From positions 310,001 to 374,000 of the forward strand of contig JALIZF010001913.1 of the NCBI GenBank assembly GCA_029948255.1: a stretch of DNA of 64,000 nucleotides. Reading direction: 5' to 3'. Positions 23,598 through 35,410 of the stretch are shown here, piece after piece. Source of the stretch: Telmatactis stephensoni. Lineage: Eukaryota > Cnidaria > Anthozoa > Actiniaria > Isophelliidae. Within the stretch, counting starts at the first letter, position 1; each line of letters starts with the position of its first letter. A program made the translations under genes and the position numbers. The notes beneath the pieces were generated by a model. That model was given only the letters and a program-made list of their open reading frames with translations. It had not been told where the DNA came from and did no database searches.

Positions 23598-25932
23598 TCA
23601 GTCACCTAGAGGAAATCGTTTAACTTATTAATGTGTAGCAGTTGAAATGATAAATGTAGAACAATCAAGTTTTTAATTTGAACCCTCTATATTTTTCCCT
23701 ATTTTTTTAAAAAAACAATTAATTTCAAACTCACCTATATAATTAATCCTCATCATAATTATTTTCAAAGTTACTTTAACAAAAGTGATACATAAAATCG
23801 CCATTTTTACATATAAAAATCGACTTAAAAGAGTAGTTTTGCGGCAGTAACGCTTATGAAAAATGTATATACCACGAAACATTACCATTTAAGTTGAGTA
23901 TTCATTATCTTAGTCACCAATAAAAATAAACCAATATATGAAGCCGCATAGATGTCAACAAACTTCTCCAAACAGCACAATTCCAACATGTCATGTATCA
24001 TTGCACCATAATGCATACAGAGCATAGATAAAGTTTTAGTTGACATATGTCATGTATTCTACCATGTAATTCGTGCTTTAAAATTTAAGTCGACATTTCA
24101 TGTATTATTCTTCTATAACTGCACGCTATAAAATTTTAGTTGACATACCACGTATTATTTTACCATAACACGATATAAAATATTGGTTGTTTAAAACGAT
24201 TCATAATTCTTTGGTGTGTCCGTCTAGAACGCCGTTAATGGGGAATATTTCGGTAATTACTCATGGAGAAAGGACTGTGTTCTCTTCGTTTTTACGCGAA
24301 AAATCATGTTGTCTCTGTAGGGTTTTTAAAAGACAATGCGGATGTTTTGACCCGTTTCTAGTATCTCAGGTAGCAGTTCAAAAAGTATATTCCATGGACA
24401 TTGACAAACGGTATTTGCATTTCAAATATTCTTAGATAAATACTGAAAACAACTGGTATTTATTTTATCACTTCAATGAAAACAGATATAATTTTCGCCA
24501 TTTGTTCATCACTATAAACTGTTCCATTTCCCTTTATTTTTAGTTGATGTGACTAAATTTCCTAAATAGATATCAAACACAAGAAAATATCCGCGTCACC
24601 TGCTTGTTTTACTACATCACAAAAGACATGAAAGTTCATTAACACTACTAATAAAAATATGCAAATACAAAACACTTATGCGGAAAATTGTTCCTCATGG
24701 ATTCTAATTTCTTTTGCAAGCATCTTTTTTTTTAATTGGTAGAACTGGAAATTGATTTTTTCCAGGTTTTGCAGAATGAAAACCGCCAGATCTAAACTAT
24801 TTTTTATTAGTGTTAAATTATTGTTATTAATAATATATTAAAATATATTCAAAGTTGCTTTCGTGAGTGATGCCAAAGCGGGCAGAATGAAACATGAAAT
24901 TCAATTTCGAAAAAAAAAAAAAACACTGAACGTCTGTGGTGTGACTAGCCTAGAAATGATTTTGTTTTTCTTGCTTTTTCGGTCGCTATCTCTTCGTTGC
25001 ATTGCATTTTGTGCAACTTTTTTTTAATAATAATGTCAGCGTCGATCAGTCTGTCTATTTACAATAGTTTAGAAAACAACTGGAAAAATTTAAAGTTCAA
25101 TTCTCAAATTTTCCTTCTTCACTCAATTTTTGTCTCACTATTTCGTTTAATTTTCATTTCCACAAGATGTGATCATTGTATCACTCTGACTGTGAATAAT
25201 TGGTGCCTGTGTTCGTTAAATAGCATTAAAAATGCATTCTCCCTACATTTTAACTAAATACAGGTTATATATTCCAACAAAACTTAATATTCTTCGAAAC
25301 AAGAGAAACTGAACTCAATAACTTAAACTACAAGGACGCTAAATAAGAAATACTCACAGATCGACGCGAGCTGCAGGAGACAGTTGCACGTCTTGGTTTC
25401 ACATTGTGACTGTCTGAGGGATGTTTATCAGGTCAGTGACGTCATACCGGAAGTTGCTTTACTCAACTGCCGAAACATCAAGAGTTGCACATCTCATGGT
25501 TACATTAACGAAACGGAACATAACATATTTCACGCATATGAAACTTTAAACTATTCCTTCCTCTTTCCTGTTTTTGTTATGTCTGACAATCCTTCTTCTT
25601 TATTGTCGACTATATAATGAATTTAGTTTTACAGTCAAAACGGCTTAAGCGTACTCCAAAAACATCGAAGATTCGATTCAGTTTTGCAAATTTGACGTCA
25701 AGGTTTTTTTCAAATTTGCATAACATAACGGAAAATTCAAACTTCAAAAACAAAGACTTGATACATAAATCATATTTTCTTAGCTTTTCAGCAGTCTAAT
25801 CGGCTGTAACTGGTCATGGCTACTTTTAGCAATGATAGCTAGATAATCCACTGTTTATTATTTGCAATATCATTTAAATAAACAGATAAAATCACGATAT
25901 TCATTCACGAGGTAACGTTTAAAGTTTACAAT
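23598..25932. other. No gene recognised
   Basis: AT-rich sequence. 24030-24175 has three diverged repeats of TTTTAGTTGACATA..CATGTATT. A 77-codon frame at 25384-25617 shows no domain. Confidence 0.35.
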
Positions 25933-26169
25933 AAAGAGATTAAGCATCACGTACACGGGAAACGGCAGAGAGGATCACGTGACCTGCTTTTTTCGCGTCT
26001 GGCGTTGCTGTTTCAACGCGTGGGTGGGTCATTTTGCGTTTGCCGTAAACGTGAAAAGTCGCTCTTTAGTTTGAGTGTCAAACGCGCAGCGCCAGCCGCG
26101 AATATCGTAGGTCACGTGTTCCTCTCTGCCGTCTGCCGTTTCCCGTGAACGTGATGCTTAATCTCTCTT
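25933..26169. mobile_element. Hairpin MITE, AAGAGATTAAGCATCACGT termini
   Basis: The left AAGAGATTAAGCATCACGT and the reverse of the right end (AAGAGAGATTAAGCATCACG) continue through ACGGGAAACGGCAGA and a CACGTG-type block. GC-rich centre. No coding. Confidence 0.75.
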
Positions 26170-27387
26170 AACGCAACTTCAAATTGAATAATGACTTCAA
26201 TAATGACAAAATGAATCGGGTCTTCGATGCTTGGGGAGTAAACTTGAGCCGTTTTGACTGTAAACCGAATCATAGCTCGAAAACTAATGAGGCAATAAAT
26301 TTAGTTTTAAACAATCATAGCTCGAAAACTGGCGAGTGAATGAGGTGATTCCCTCGTATTGCACCGCGCGCTTTTCTGCGCATGTTTCCAAAAACACAGA
26401 ATTACGACGTTGTGGGCATTTTCATTCAAATTACGTGTAAAAACGCTAAAAAAACGCAACGCAATTCAGAATTATTCAGCAGCGTCGCTATGCTGATAAA
26501 GATGCAATATCGAAAAAGGAACACCTTAAAAAAACAGATTTACAGTGACGCTTCGGCCCTTTCTCGGAGTCAGTAAAAAAGGCTCACAGCTCGTTTAGCT
26601 TTTCCGGTTCTCTAGCGTGAAGTTGAAGTTAGGACTTAACGCACATACCAACTAAATCGCACTCTTACGGGGATCACATAGCAGTTGATGAGAAAAACCA
26701 AACTCGTGAAACAAGGTAATGTTTTTATTGGATTTTATGGCCTGTCACGTGATCACTCGTGTAGTTAAAAGGTGTAACATTTTGAAAATGAAGAGGCGCC
26801 CTTGAAAAGGGTAGTTTGGGACCCTTGCTACTGCGCATCTCCACGCGCATTTGAGCGCCCGCACTTTTATTAAAGAACATTCGCTTGTCCGTGGGAAGTC
26901 TGGGCACTAGCCAGTCAGTGATTGAAAAGCGAAAAAATTCTACTTTTAGCGGAGAAAAATCAAGTAAAAATTGAGTAAATTTATTTTTTCTCTGTCTGGT
27001 CCTTCAAAAACCTGTATTCTGGAAGGCTATTTTTTGCGCATTATTGTTGATCTTTCGCTTCTTCGCAAATTGTTCGGCAGCAACTTCATTCTAAATGTTT
27101 TTCTGCATCATATGGTATCATTTTGTTTGATTTTAAATATTTTTGGTTGTTAACATTTTTATATTTTGACCAGATGTCACAAGGCCATTTTTATAAAAAG
27201 TGTCCAAAACACCTCACATCTACCCCCTCATATCTCGAGAGTGACCTCGGTGACCCCCATTTTTATTTCACGTTTTATTTCCACTTATGTACCTCTTTCT
27301 CTGGAGGAATTTTGAAGACAAGTTTATCGTAAATCTAAAAAAATTAAAAAAATCTTTTTCTAAAGAAATTCAAGTTCTCAGAAATGG
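26170..27387. other. No gene recognised
   Basis: About 26740-26820 holds an outlying unit of the 140-bp repeat that follows (CACGTGATCACTCGTGTA, CGCCCTTGAAAA). Otherwise AT-rich sequence with no gene. Confidence 0.4.
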
Positions 27388-27997
27388 TCTAAAGTGAGCA
27401 CCCCTTCATATGTGGATTTTATGCCCTTTTGCGCGACCACTCGTGTAAAAAGATCAATGTATAATATTTTGAAACTGAAGAGATGCCCTTGAAAACGGCT
27501 TAAGTGACTTTTCTTAAAAGAATTCAAGTTTTCTCAATTGGTCTGAAATGGACACCCCTTCATTTGTGTCACGCGATCACTCGTGTAAAAAGATCATTGT
27601 GTAATATTTTGGAACTTAAGAGACGCCCTTGAAAACGGCTAAAGTGACTTTTCTTAAAAAAATTCAAGTTTTCTGAAACAGTTTAAAATGGGCACACCTT
27701 CATTTGTGCCACGTGATTACTTGTGTAAAAAGATCATTGTGTAATATTTTGGAACTTAAGAGACACCCTTGAAAACGGCTTAAGTGGCTTTTCTAAATAA
27801 TTCAAGTTTTCTGAAACAGTTTAAAATGGGCACACCTTCATTTGTGCCACGTGACCACTCGTGTAAAAAGATTAATGTGTAATATTACAATGACTTTGTG
27901 CTATTCTCCACCACATGCATTAGATCCATCCTAACCTATGCAGTGCCTGTCTTTCATTATGCACTGACTACCTAAGTATCTATCTATCTATCTACTG

Positions 27998-28047
<50 letters not shown>

Positions 28048-28330
28048 TTATCTAATATTTTAGAACTGAAGAAGAGCCCTTGAAAAAGGCTTAAGTGACT
28101 TTTCTTAAAAACATTCAAGTTTTCTCAATTTATCTGAAATGGGCATCCCGTCATTTGTGTCACGTGTCACTCGTGTAAAAAGATCAATGTGTAATATTTT
28201 GAAACTGAAGAGGTGCCCTTGAAAAAGGCTTAAGTGACTTTTCTAAAAAAAATTCGAGTTTTCTGAAATGGACTAAAATGGGCACTCCTTCATTTATGGA
28301 TTTTATGTCGTGTCTTCCGGTCGGCAAAAA
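27388..28330. repeat. Tandem repeat, about 140-bp units
   Basis: The landmark TCGTGTAAAAAGATCA recurs at 27441, 27581, 27721 (one base changed), 27859 and 28171, giving periods of 140, 140 and 138. Each unit also has GCCCTTGAAAACGGCTTAAG and TTCAAGTTTTCTGAAA. The array is broken at 27887-28052 by a LINE piece and a TATC run. Confidence 0.9.
27889..27975 (+). pseudogene. LINE reverse-transcriptase fragment
   Basis: Reads NDFVLFSTTCIRSILTYAV then PVFHYALTT and a stop. The pattern Y/F-x-T-C-I-R-x-L-T-Y-A-x-P-V-F is a conserved C-terminal stretch of CR1/L2-type reverse transcriptases. A (TATC)n run (27977-28052) follows. TAATATT flanks both sides of the insertion (27880-27886 and 28053-28059), as a target duplication would. 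Confidence 0.65.
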
Positions 28331-29485
28331 ATCAACACTGTATGTGTAATATCTTGAAGTGATGTTAGCTATTTGCAGAGCAACTCCATCAGGCTATAGA
28401 TAAACTAAGTGAGACTCAAAAGTAATGAATATTTCTGACAAATGTCGAGTTAAAAATGCATATCTATAAAACATGAGATAACATTTTGTATTCCGTTCTG
28501 TCTCAATTTCTGGGTTTAATATAAGTGCGGAAGTTGTTTGCCCGGGGTTAAAAAGAGTGGATAGAAATGGATTAAACTCTTCCGTTCAAAGGCTCCCAGC
28601 AACATATCCATGAAATGCTTTAATTACAAACTGATAGATTAATCTTGAGTGTATCTATTTTGCCGCAAGCCAAATAAATTAAAATTTTGATGACACGATT
28701 GTAGAGTTCTATGTAAGATGTATATAATTTTTTATAGTTTTTTCTTGTTATTTTTTTCTTTTAATTTACTGACCATAGCTCTTTTTATTTCTTCCCTTCA
28801 GTTCATAATTCACGGATGTATAAACAAAGTAATTTTCAATTAACTTCTGGTTAATGTTTATAAATGAATTCTTACCTTTAGTTGCTCAGTGAATATATTT
28901 TTCAGATATTTTTCTTGTACTGAATCCTGAGCTTGAGCCAGACAGCCTACAGCAGATACACTAAGACGTCGATCTAAGCTGATCTCCAACAGATTGTCTG
29001 CCAAATGAATAGAAAGCAATTATTTCATGTTAGTGTCAACGATAACAGTCATTATTAAGGTAAACTGTGAGAAACACGAGAAGACAAACATCTGTAGGAG
29101 CCATCGAACCAAAGTTAAATATAATGCCCTTATTGACTTTGCATCTTCTTATATTGACGTTAACATACGTTCAACTTCCGTTACTTCTTTTAATTTCCTA
29201 TTCAAAGTCACTTTTTCATTTACTTTTACTCAATTTTATGAAAGTACAGTTGAATAGCGTCATGTTTTTTTCCTTGTCTGTTAAAATCCCCCCAGAAGTA
29301 AGTGATGCCTAAAGCAGTTTTCAAAATAGACTACAACTACAATACGTAGTGAATAATGCAGATGTAGGTGATATGAGAAAGGCACTAGACTGAATTCATG
29401 TGGTAAGTGGTGTACAGTACTGGGACGCCTTCTGTAATCGGACACTTAACTGTAGTGCTTATGATTGGTTGTTGTTGTTGTTGGT
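28331..29485. other. No gene recognised
   Basis: AT-rich. Two overlapping frames near 29027-29312 have no domain features. Confidence 0.35.
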
Positions 29486-29506
29486 TTTTCTTCTTTTTCT
29501 TAATTC

Positions 29507-30080
29507 TTCTTTTCTTTTCTTTTCTTTTCTTTTCTTTTCTTTTCTTTTCTTTTCTTTTCTTTTCTTTTCTTTTCTTTTCTTTTCTCTTTCTCTTTCTTTC
29601 TTCTTCCATCCCTTCCCTTTTCATTTTCCTTTTTCCTTTTCCCCTTTCCTTTTCTTTTCCTTTCTTTTTCCTTTTCTTTTCTTTTCTTTTCTTTCTATTT
29701 CTTTCCTTTTCCTTTTTCCTTTTCCCTTGGCCTTTTCCTTTTCTTTTCCTTTTCCTTTCTTTTCCTTTTCTCTTCTTTTCTTCCTTCATTTCCTTTCCTT
29801 TCCTTTCTTCATTTCCTTTCCTTTCCTTTCCTTTCTTTCCTTTCCTTTTCCTTTCCTTTCCTTTTCCTTTCCCTTTCCTTTCTCTTTCCTTTCCTTTCCT
29901 TTTCCTTTTCCTTGTCCTTTCCTTTCCTTTCCTTTCCTTTCCTTTTCCTTTCTTTTCTTTCCTTTCCTTTCCTTTCCTTTCCTTTCCTTTCCTTTCCTTT
30001 CCTTTCCTTTCCTTTCCTTTCCTTTCCTTTCCTTTTCTTTTCTTTTCCTTTCTTTCTTTCTTTTTCTTTCTTTTTCTTTC
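29507..30080. repeat. Homopyrimidine tract (TTTTC)n and (TTTCC)n
   Basis: About 570 bp that is nearly all C and T on the plus strand, with block changes between TTTTC, TTTTCC and TTTCC. The open frames of up to 240 codons over it are artefacts. Confidence 0.97.
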
Positions 30081-30477
30081 ATTTTACCGACTGTCGAAAG
30101 TGAAATCCCCCTCTAAGGACACTCTTTAAGGAAGACACTTAAGCCAAAGGGAAGTCCAATTTTTTCATTTGTACACGACAATTCATGCTAGAATGCATGC
30201 CCCCTACACCTGTTTCAAAAAGGTTGTCGTTGCAAATGGGGAATAGCGATTTCAAGACCGAAAGCCACTGTGGGTATATAAGTTAACTTTGCCGCAGGCA
30301 GCCCTAAGGCTCTTCTTTCGGTAGTCTATAAAGTTCTTCATAAATCCTTTAGGTTTCACAAAATAATTCACTATATAATGCCAGCCCATTTTAGCCAAGA
30401 TCTTTGAACCTCTGATTGCAGGTTCGTTGTTATTTTTCAATAATTGAGTAATTCGCCATTTGCCATTGCCTTTGACC

Positions 30478-30796
30478 CTGCCAACATATTAAAAAAGGTG
30501 CTTTCCCTACTGTCTACAAACTGCTTAAAAGCTCATAATTAAGAAGCTCATAAGAAGTCCCTGCCAACATTTTAAAAGAGGTGTTTTCTCTACTGTCTAC
30601 AAACTGCTTAAAAGCTCATAAGAAGCTCATAAGAAGTCTCTGCCAACATTTTAAAAGAGGGGTTTTCCCTACTGTCTACAAACTGCTTAAAAGCTCATAA
30701 GAAGCTCATAAGAAGTCTCTGCCAACATTTTAAAAGAGGTGTTTCCCTACTGTCTACAAACTGCTTAAAAGCTCATAAGAAGCTCATCAGAAGTCT
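30478..30796. repeat. 79-bp satellite, four units (copy 1)
   Basis: CTGCCAACAT starts units at 30478, 30561, 30640 and 30719. Each unit holds CCCTACTGTCTACAAACTGC and one or two AGCTCATAAGA. Confidence 0.92.
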
Positions 30797-30907
30797 GTTA
30801 AAGTAACTGGTTCATTAATATGGAACTCATTAGATGTAAGTACACGTAAGTCACTTTCAATTAAGGATTTCAAAAAGAATTACTGGAATAGTAGGTCTGC
30901 CATGTAA
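30797..30907 (+). pseudogene. LINE reverse-transcriptase C-terminal remnant (copy 1)
   Basis: 37 codons reading VKVTGSLIWNSLDVSTRKSL then SIKDFKKNYWNSRSAM and a stop. LWNSL..S..S..DFKK is the usual end of jockey/L2-type LINE proteins (G-x-x-LWNxLP..S..FKxxLK). The upstream part is replaced by the satellite. Confidence 0.6.
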
Positions 30908-31991
30908 CTTTTTTATATTCCATATATTATATATTATTTGAATCTTTTTAAAATAATTATACATAGTAGATATATTTTAGCTTTCGGGCTATAATGGGGT
31001 TTATAATTATATTTCTGGGTCAGTAAGGGATACGATATATATTTTCAATGCATATAGTATATTTTATATATATTTCTTGTGTGTGTATTTTTTCCTACAT
31101 GTATTTTTGTTTGTAAATCTATATACTGAAGGCACTTTGTAAACCAGCCTCTGGCTGAAAGCATTACCTTCTGGAATTATCATCATCATCATCATCATTA
31201 TTATTATTATTATTCAAAAACGCATCAATAATTCATTAGCCTTCCGTCCAATCACTGGGACCATATTGGTCACGTGCAGAGACTTTAAACCCGATAAAGT
31301 CCTCCTCATTAGTATTCTTTATATAAAGAATACTAATGAAGATGAATCTTTATAAGGAATACTAACGAGGATGATTGTATCAGAGATAAAGTCTCATTCA
31401 ATTTGTATGAAGAATTAGAGCCTTTATTAGTATTCTTTATATAAGGAATACTAACAAGGATGACTTTATCAGAGATAAAGTTTCATTCAATTTTATATGA
31501 AGACTTAGAGCCTTCACTAGTATTCTTTATATAAGGAATACTAACAAGGATGACTTTATCTTTTTCTTTCTTTCTTTTTCTTTCTTTTTCTTTCTTTTTA
31601 CCGACTGTCGAAAGTGAAATCCCCCTCTAAGGACACTCTTTAAGGAAGACACTTAAGCCAAAGGGAAGTCCAATTTTTTCATTTGTACACGACAATTCAT
31701 GCTAGAATGCATGCCCCCTACACCTGTTTCAAAAAGGTTGTCGTTGCAAATGGGGAATAGCGATTTCAAGACCGAAAGCCACTGTGGGTATATAAGTTAA
31801 CTTTGCCGCAGGCAGCCCTAAGGCTCTTCTTTCGGTAGTCTATAAAGTTCTTCATAAATCCTTTAGGTTTCACAAAATAATTCACTATATAATGCCAGCC
31901 CATTTTAGCCAAGATCTTTGAACCTCTGATTGCAGGTTCGTTGTTATTTTTCAATAATTTAGTAATTCGCCATTTGCCATTGCCTTTCACC

Positions 31992-32389
31992 CTGCCAACA
32001 TTTTAAAAGAGGTGCTTTCCCTACTGTCTACAAACTGTTTAAAAGCTCATAAGAGACATAAGAAGCTCATAAGAAGTCTCTGCCAACATTTTAAATTAAG
32101 AGGGGTTTTCCCTACTGTCTACAAACTGCTTAAAAGCTCATAACAAGCTCATAAGAAGTCTCTGCCAACATTTTAAAAGAGGTGTTTTCCCTACGGTCTA
32201 CAAACTGCTTAAAAGCTCATAAGAAGCTCATAAGAAGTCTCTGCCAACATTTAAAAAAAGGGGTTTTCCCTACTGTCTACAAAAAGCTCATAAGAAGCTC
32301 ATAAGAAGTCTCTGCCAACATTTTAAAAGAGGTGTTTCCCTACTGTCTACAAACTGCTTAAAAGCTCATAAGAAGCTCATCAGAAGTCT
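31992..32389. repeat. 79-bp satellite, five units (copy 2)
   Basis: Units start at 31992, 32080, 32162, 32241 and 32312. Unit length varies from 71 to 88 bp, mainly by gain or loss of the AGCTCATAAG piece. Confidence 0.92.
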
Positions 32390-32500
32390 GTTAAAGTAAC
32401 TGGTTCATTAATATGGAACTCATTAGATGTAAGTACACGTGACTCACTTTCAATTAAGGATTTCAAAAAGAATTACTGGAATAGTAGGTCTGCCATGTAA
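32390..32500 (+). pseudogene. LINE reverse-transcriptase C-terminal remnant (copy 2)
   Basis: Duplicate of 30797-30907 with one amino-acid change visible (K to D in TRKS). The frame is kept to the same stop. Confidence 0.6.
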
Positions 32501-32885
32501 CTTTTTTATATTCCATATATTATATATTATTTGAATCTTTTTAAAATAATTATACATAGTAGATATATTTTAGCTTTCGGGCTATAATGGGGTTTATAAT
32601 TATATTTCTGGGTCAGTAAGGGATACGATATATATTTTCAATGCATATAGTATATTTTATATATATTTCTTGTGTGTGTATTTTTTCCTACATGTATTTT
32701 TGTTTGTAAATCTATATACTGAAGGCACTTTGTAAACCAGCCTCTGGCTGAAAGCATTACCTTCTGGAATTATCATCATCATCATCATCATTATTATTAT
32801 TATTATTCAAAAACGCATCAATAATTCATTAGCCTTCCGTCCAATCACTGGGACCATATTGGTCACGTGCATGAGACTTTAAACC

Positions 32886-33520
32886 CGATAAAGTCCTCCT
32901 CATTAGTATTCTTTATATAAAGAATACTAATGAAGATGAATCTTTATAAGGAATACTAACGAGGATGATTGTATCAGAGATAAAGTCTCATTCAATTTGT
33001 ATGAAGAATTAGAGCCTTTATTAGTATTCTTTATATAAGGAATACTAACAAGGATGACTTTATCAGAGAGAAAGTTTCATTCCATTTTATATGAAGACTT
33101 AGAGCCTTCACTAGTATTCTTTATATAAGGAATACTAACGAGGATGATTGTATCAGAGATAAAGTCTCATTCAATTTGTATGAAGAATTAGAGCCTTCAT
33201 TAGTATTCTTTATATAAAGAGTCACTCTTCATTAGTATTCTTTATATAAGAGTCCTCTTCATTAGTATTCTTTATATAGAGTCCTCTTCATTAGTATTCT
33301 TTATATAAAAGTCATCTTCATTAGTATTCTTTATATAAAGAGTCACCTTCATTAGGAATACTAACAAGGATGACTTTATCAGAGATAAAGTTTCATTCCA
33401 TTTCATATGAAGAATTAGAGCCTTCATTAGTATTCTTTATATAAGGAATACTATAAACGAGGATGTCTTTATCAGAGATAAAGTTTCATTCAATTTTACA
33501 TCAAGACTAGAGCCTCTTAA
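32886..33520. repeat. Hairpin satellite, ATTAGTATTCTTTATATA units
   Basis: Repeated CATTAGTATTCTTTATATA, often followed by its complement-like AGGAATACTAA, with GATTGTATCAGAGATAAAGT between. At 33195-33350 it collapses to short units of about 33 bp. The family also fills 31290-31560. Confidence 0.85.
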
Positions 33521-33630
33521 AGGACAGTCTTGCATATGCCCGAAAATGGTGGAGTGCACCATGCGCATGATCGGAGTATCATAAGAAGTTCAATAGGAAG
33601 AATTTGTGTTTTTTCAACATTTCATTTGAA

Positions 33631-33820
33631 ATTTTACTCGATATTACTTTATATGGATGGAGGTTTTGAAGCCGTTTATTAAATCCCAATCGTGTTTTAT
33701 CAAGTATAAACCACTCAGCCTGCGGAATGTGGCCTCGTGGTTTTAAACTTGATAAAACACGATTGGGATTTAATAAACGGCTTCAAAACCTCCATCCATT
33801 AAAGTAATATTGAGTAAAAT
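33631..33820. mobile_element. Palindromic MITE, 84-bp arms
   Basis: Arms 33631-33714 and 33737-33820 pair almost perfectly (GATGGAGGTTTTGAAGCCGT and its reverse) around a 22-bp loop. Confidence 0.85.
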
Positions 33821-34213
33821 TATTACAAAAGAGCCATTTCTTGTTATGTAAATAATATTTTACCATGAAAATCAAGTGAGCAATTCATTTTACGCGCGGT
33901 TACTAAGCACATTTTCAAAAAGGCGGATTCGGTATTAGGGTTTAGCTCTTGTACGTCCTCCGCAATTTAAGTTCTCATTTTTACAAAACTGTAACAATCT
34001 AACACTCACACGAGAAATCTGTAAATGCAAAAAAATATCTCCCTGTTTTAACATACGCTAATAATCATTTTCATTGATTTCATTTCAAAAATTATTTTAA
34101 TGTCTAAGCTTCTATCACACTACCAGTACTGCACAAAATTGTTTCAATACACAAACGTAGCAAATGTAGCAGAGATGTAACGCAAAATGCCCCTGTTGTC
34201 AATTTCTTTTGAC

Positions 34214-34352
34214 TATATAGACCCTTTGCATAATACTACTAATCATATGCAGATACATCCCTAGCCTCACTTTGACTCAGCTAAACTGAGTCAAAGTGAG
34301 GCTGAGGATGTATCTGCATAAGATTAGTAGTATTATGCAAAGGGTCTATAGT
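34214..34352. mobile_element. Palindromic MITE, about 67-bp arms
   Basis: Arms run from CTATATAGACCCTTTGCATA to TTTGACTCAG and back, with a 5-bp loop (34281-34285) and few mismatches. Confidence 0.85.
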
Positions 34353-35125
34353 GTTATTTAACTCACGACTGCCAAGCTCGAGATAAGCTATACAAAATCA
34401 CTAGTTGCCGGTGCATAAAGATTTATTGACTTGATTGAATATGACGTCATGGCAGCCATCTTGGATAAACATCGACAAAGGATTTGTTTGATTATTCAAC
34501 ATGGCTACGCTTCATTATCTTTTCTTCCGAAAAAAAGGGATGAAACCCATCAATTGATACAAGAGAATGACCTGCGGGTATGGTAACAGACACGAGTAGT
34601 GTTCCTATAATTGTTTTTTGAGCGTTCATTTAGGAATCACTGATAACAGAGTGGGCGTACGGCGATCAACCATGGTTATAATGACGACACAAGTCAGTCG
34701 TACTCTAGGGCTATCGGTAAAATTGTGCTGTATCAATCATTTTCAGTATTGACATATACATGTTTTTTTGGAAATTAAGCTGTCTTTATATCAAGAGAAA
34801 GTCAAAATGTTGTCTTAACCAACCATTGTTCATTTTGAGGGGGCGATTTATGAGTTTGCTTGAGTAAAGTGTTTTGTATAAAACACACTTTGAATAACTG
34901 AATTTGAGCACGTTTTCACTCTGAAAGAGAGCATAAATCTAGGAGATATGAACCAAAGATGAATGGATAATAAACTGCATATATAAAATCAGATATGAAC
35001 AAATGAGTAGCGAGAGTTTTTTAAGTAAAGAAGTAACGTCTTTTTGAAGGCAGCGACAATAAAAAGGCCCGACAACAACAAGATAATAAAATTGTATTGG
35101 CTGTGTTTCCTGTTAGTTTTTTTTT
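34353..35125. other. No gene recognised
   Basis: AT-rich with no visible gene or clear repeat. Confidence 0.35.
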
Positions 35126-35127
35126 TT

Positions 35128-35410
35128 CTCTCTCTCTCTCTCTTCTCTTCTCTTCTCTTCTCTTCTCTTCTCTTCTCTTCTCTTCTCTTCTCTTCTCTTC
35201 TCTTCTCTTCTCTTCTCTTCTCTTCTCTTCTCTTCTCTTCTCTTCCCTTCCCTTCCCTTCCCTTCCCTTCCCTTCCCTTCTCTACTCTTCCCTTCTCTAC
35301 TCTTCCCTTCCTTTTCTTTCACTTCCCTTCTTTTCTCTTTTCTTCCCCTCTCTTGTCTTGTCTTGTCTTGTCTTGTCTTGTCTTGTCTTCTCTTCTTTAC
35401 TCTTCCATTC
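35128..35410. repeat. (TCTTC)n, (CCTTC)n, (TTGTC)n microsatellite
   Basis: Three blocks of 5-bp units in order. The open frames here are artefacts. Confidence 0.97.

Larger units (their letters stand above)
30054..31560. repeat. 1.5 kb tandem duplication, copy 1
   Basis: Starts in a TTTC-rich run before TACCGACTGTCGAAAG (30085) and ends at GGATGACTTTATC. It is nearly identical to 31561-33152. Contents: 30252-30440 minus-strand frame, 79-bp satellite (30478-30796), LINE coding end (30797-30907), LINE-like tail with (ATC)n(ATT)n (31135-31215), and hairpin units ending in TATTCTTTATATA (31290-31560). Confidence 0.92.
31561..33152. repeat. 1.5 kb tandem duplication, copy 2
   Basis: Repeats copy 1 in order, offset 1514 bp at the left end and about 1593 bp after the satellite, because this copy has one more satellite unit. 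Few base differences are seen, such as CGTGACTCA for CGTAAGTCA at about 32440. Confidence 0.92.

Noticed and set aside
29400..30129. Plus-strand frames of up to 240 codons
   Set aside because: They follow a pyrimidine microsatellite; residues are only F, L, S and P in repeat order.
31766..31990. Minus-strand frame present twice (also 30252-30440)
   Set aside because: Kept twice only because of the recent 1.5 kb duplication; no domain, and no start or splice support.
30478..32389. CRISPR-like array
   Set aside because: Units are contiguous tandem repeats without unique spacers, in animal DNA.
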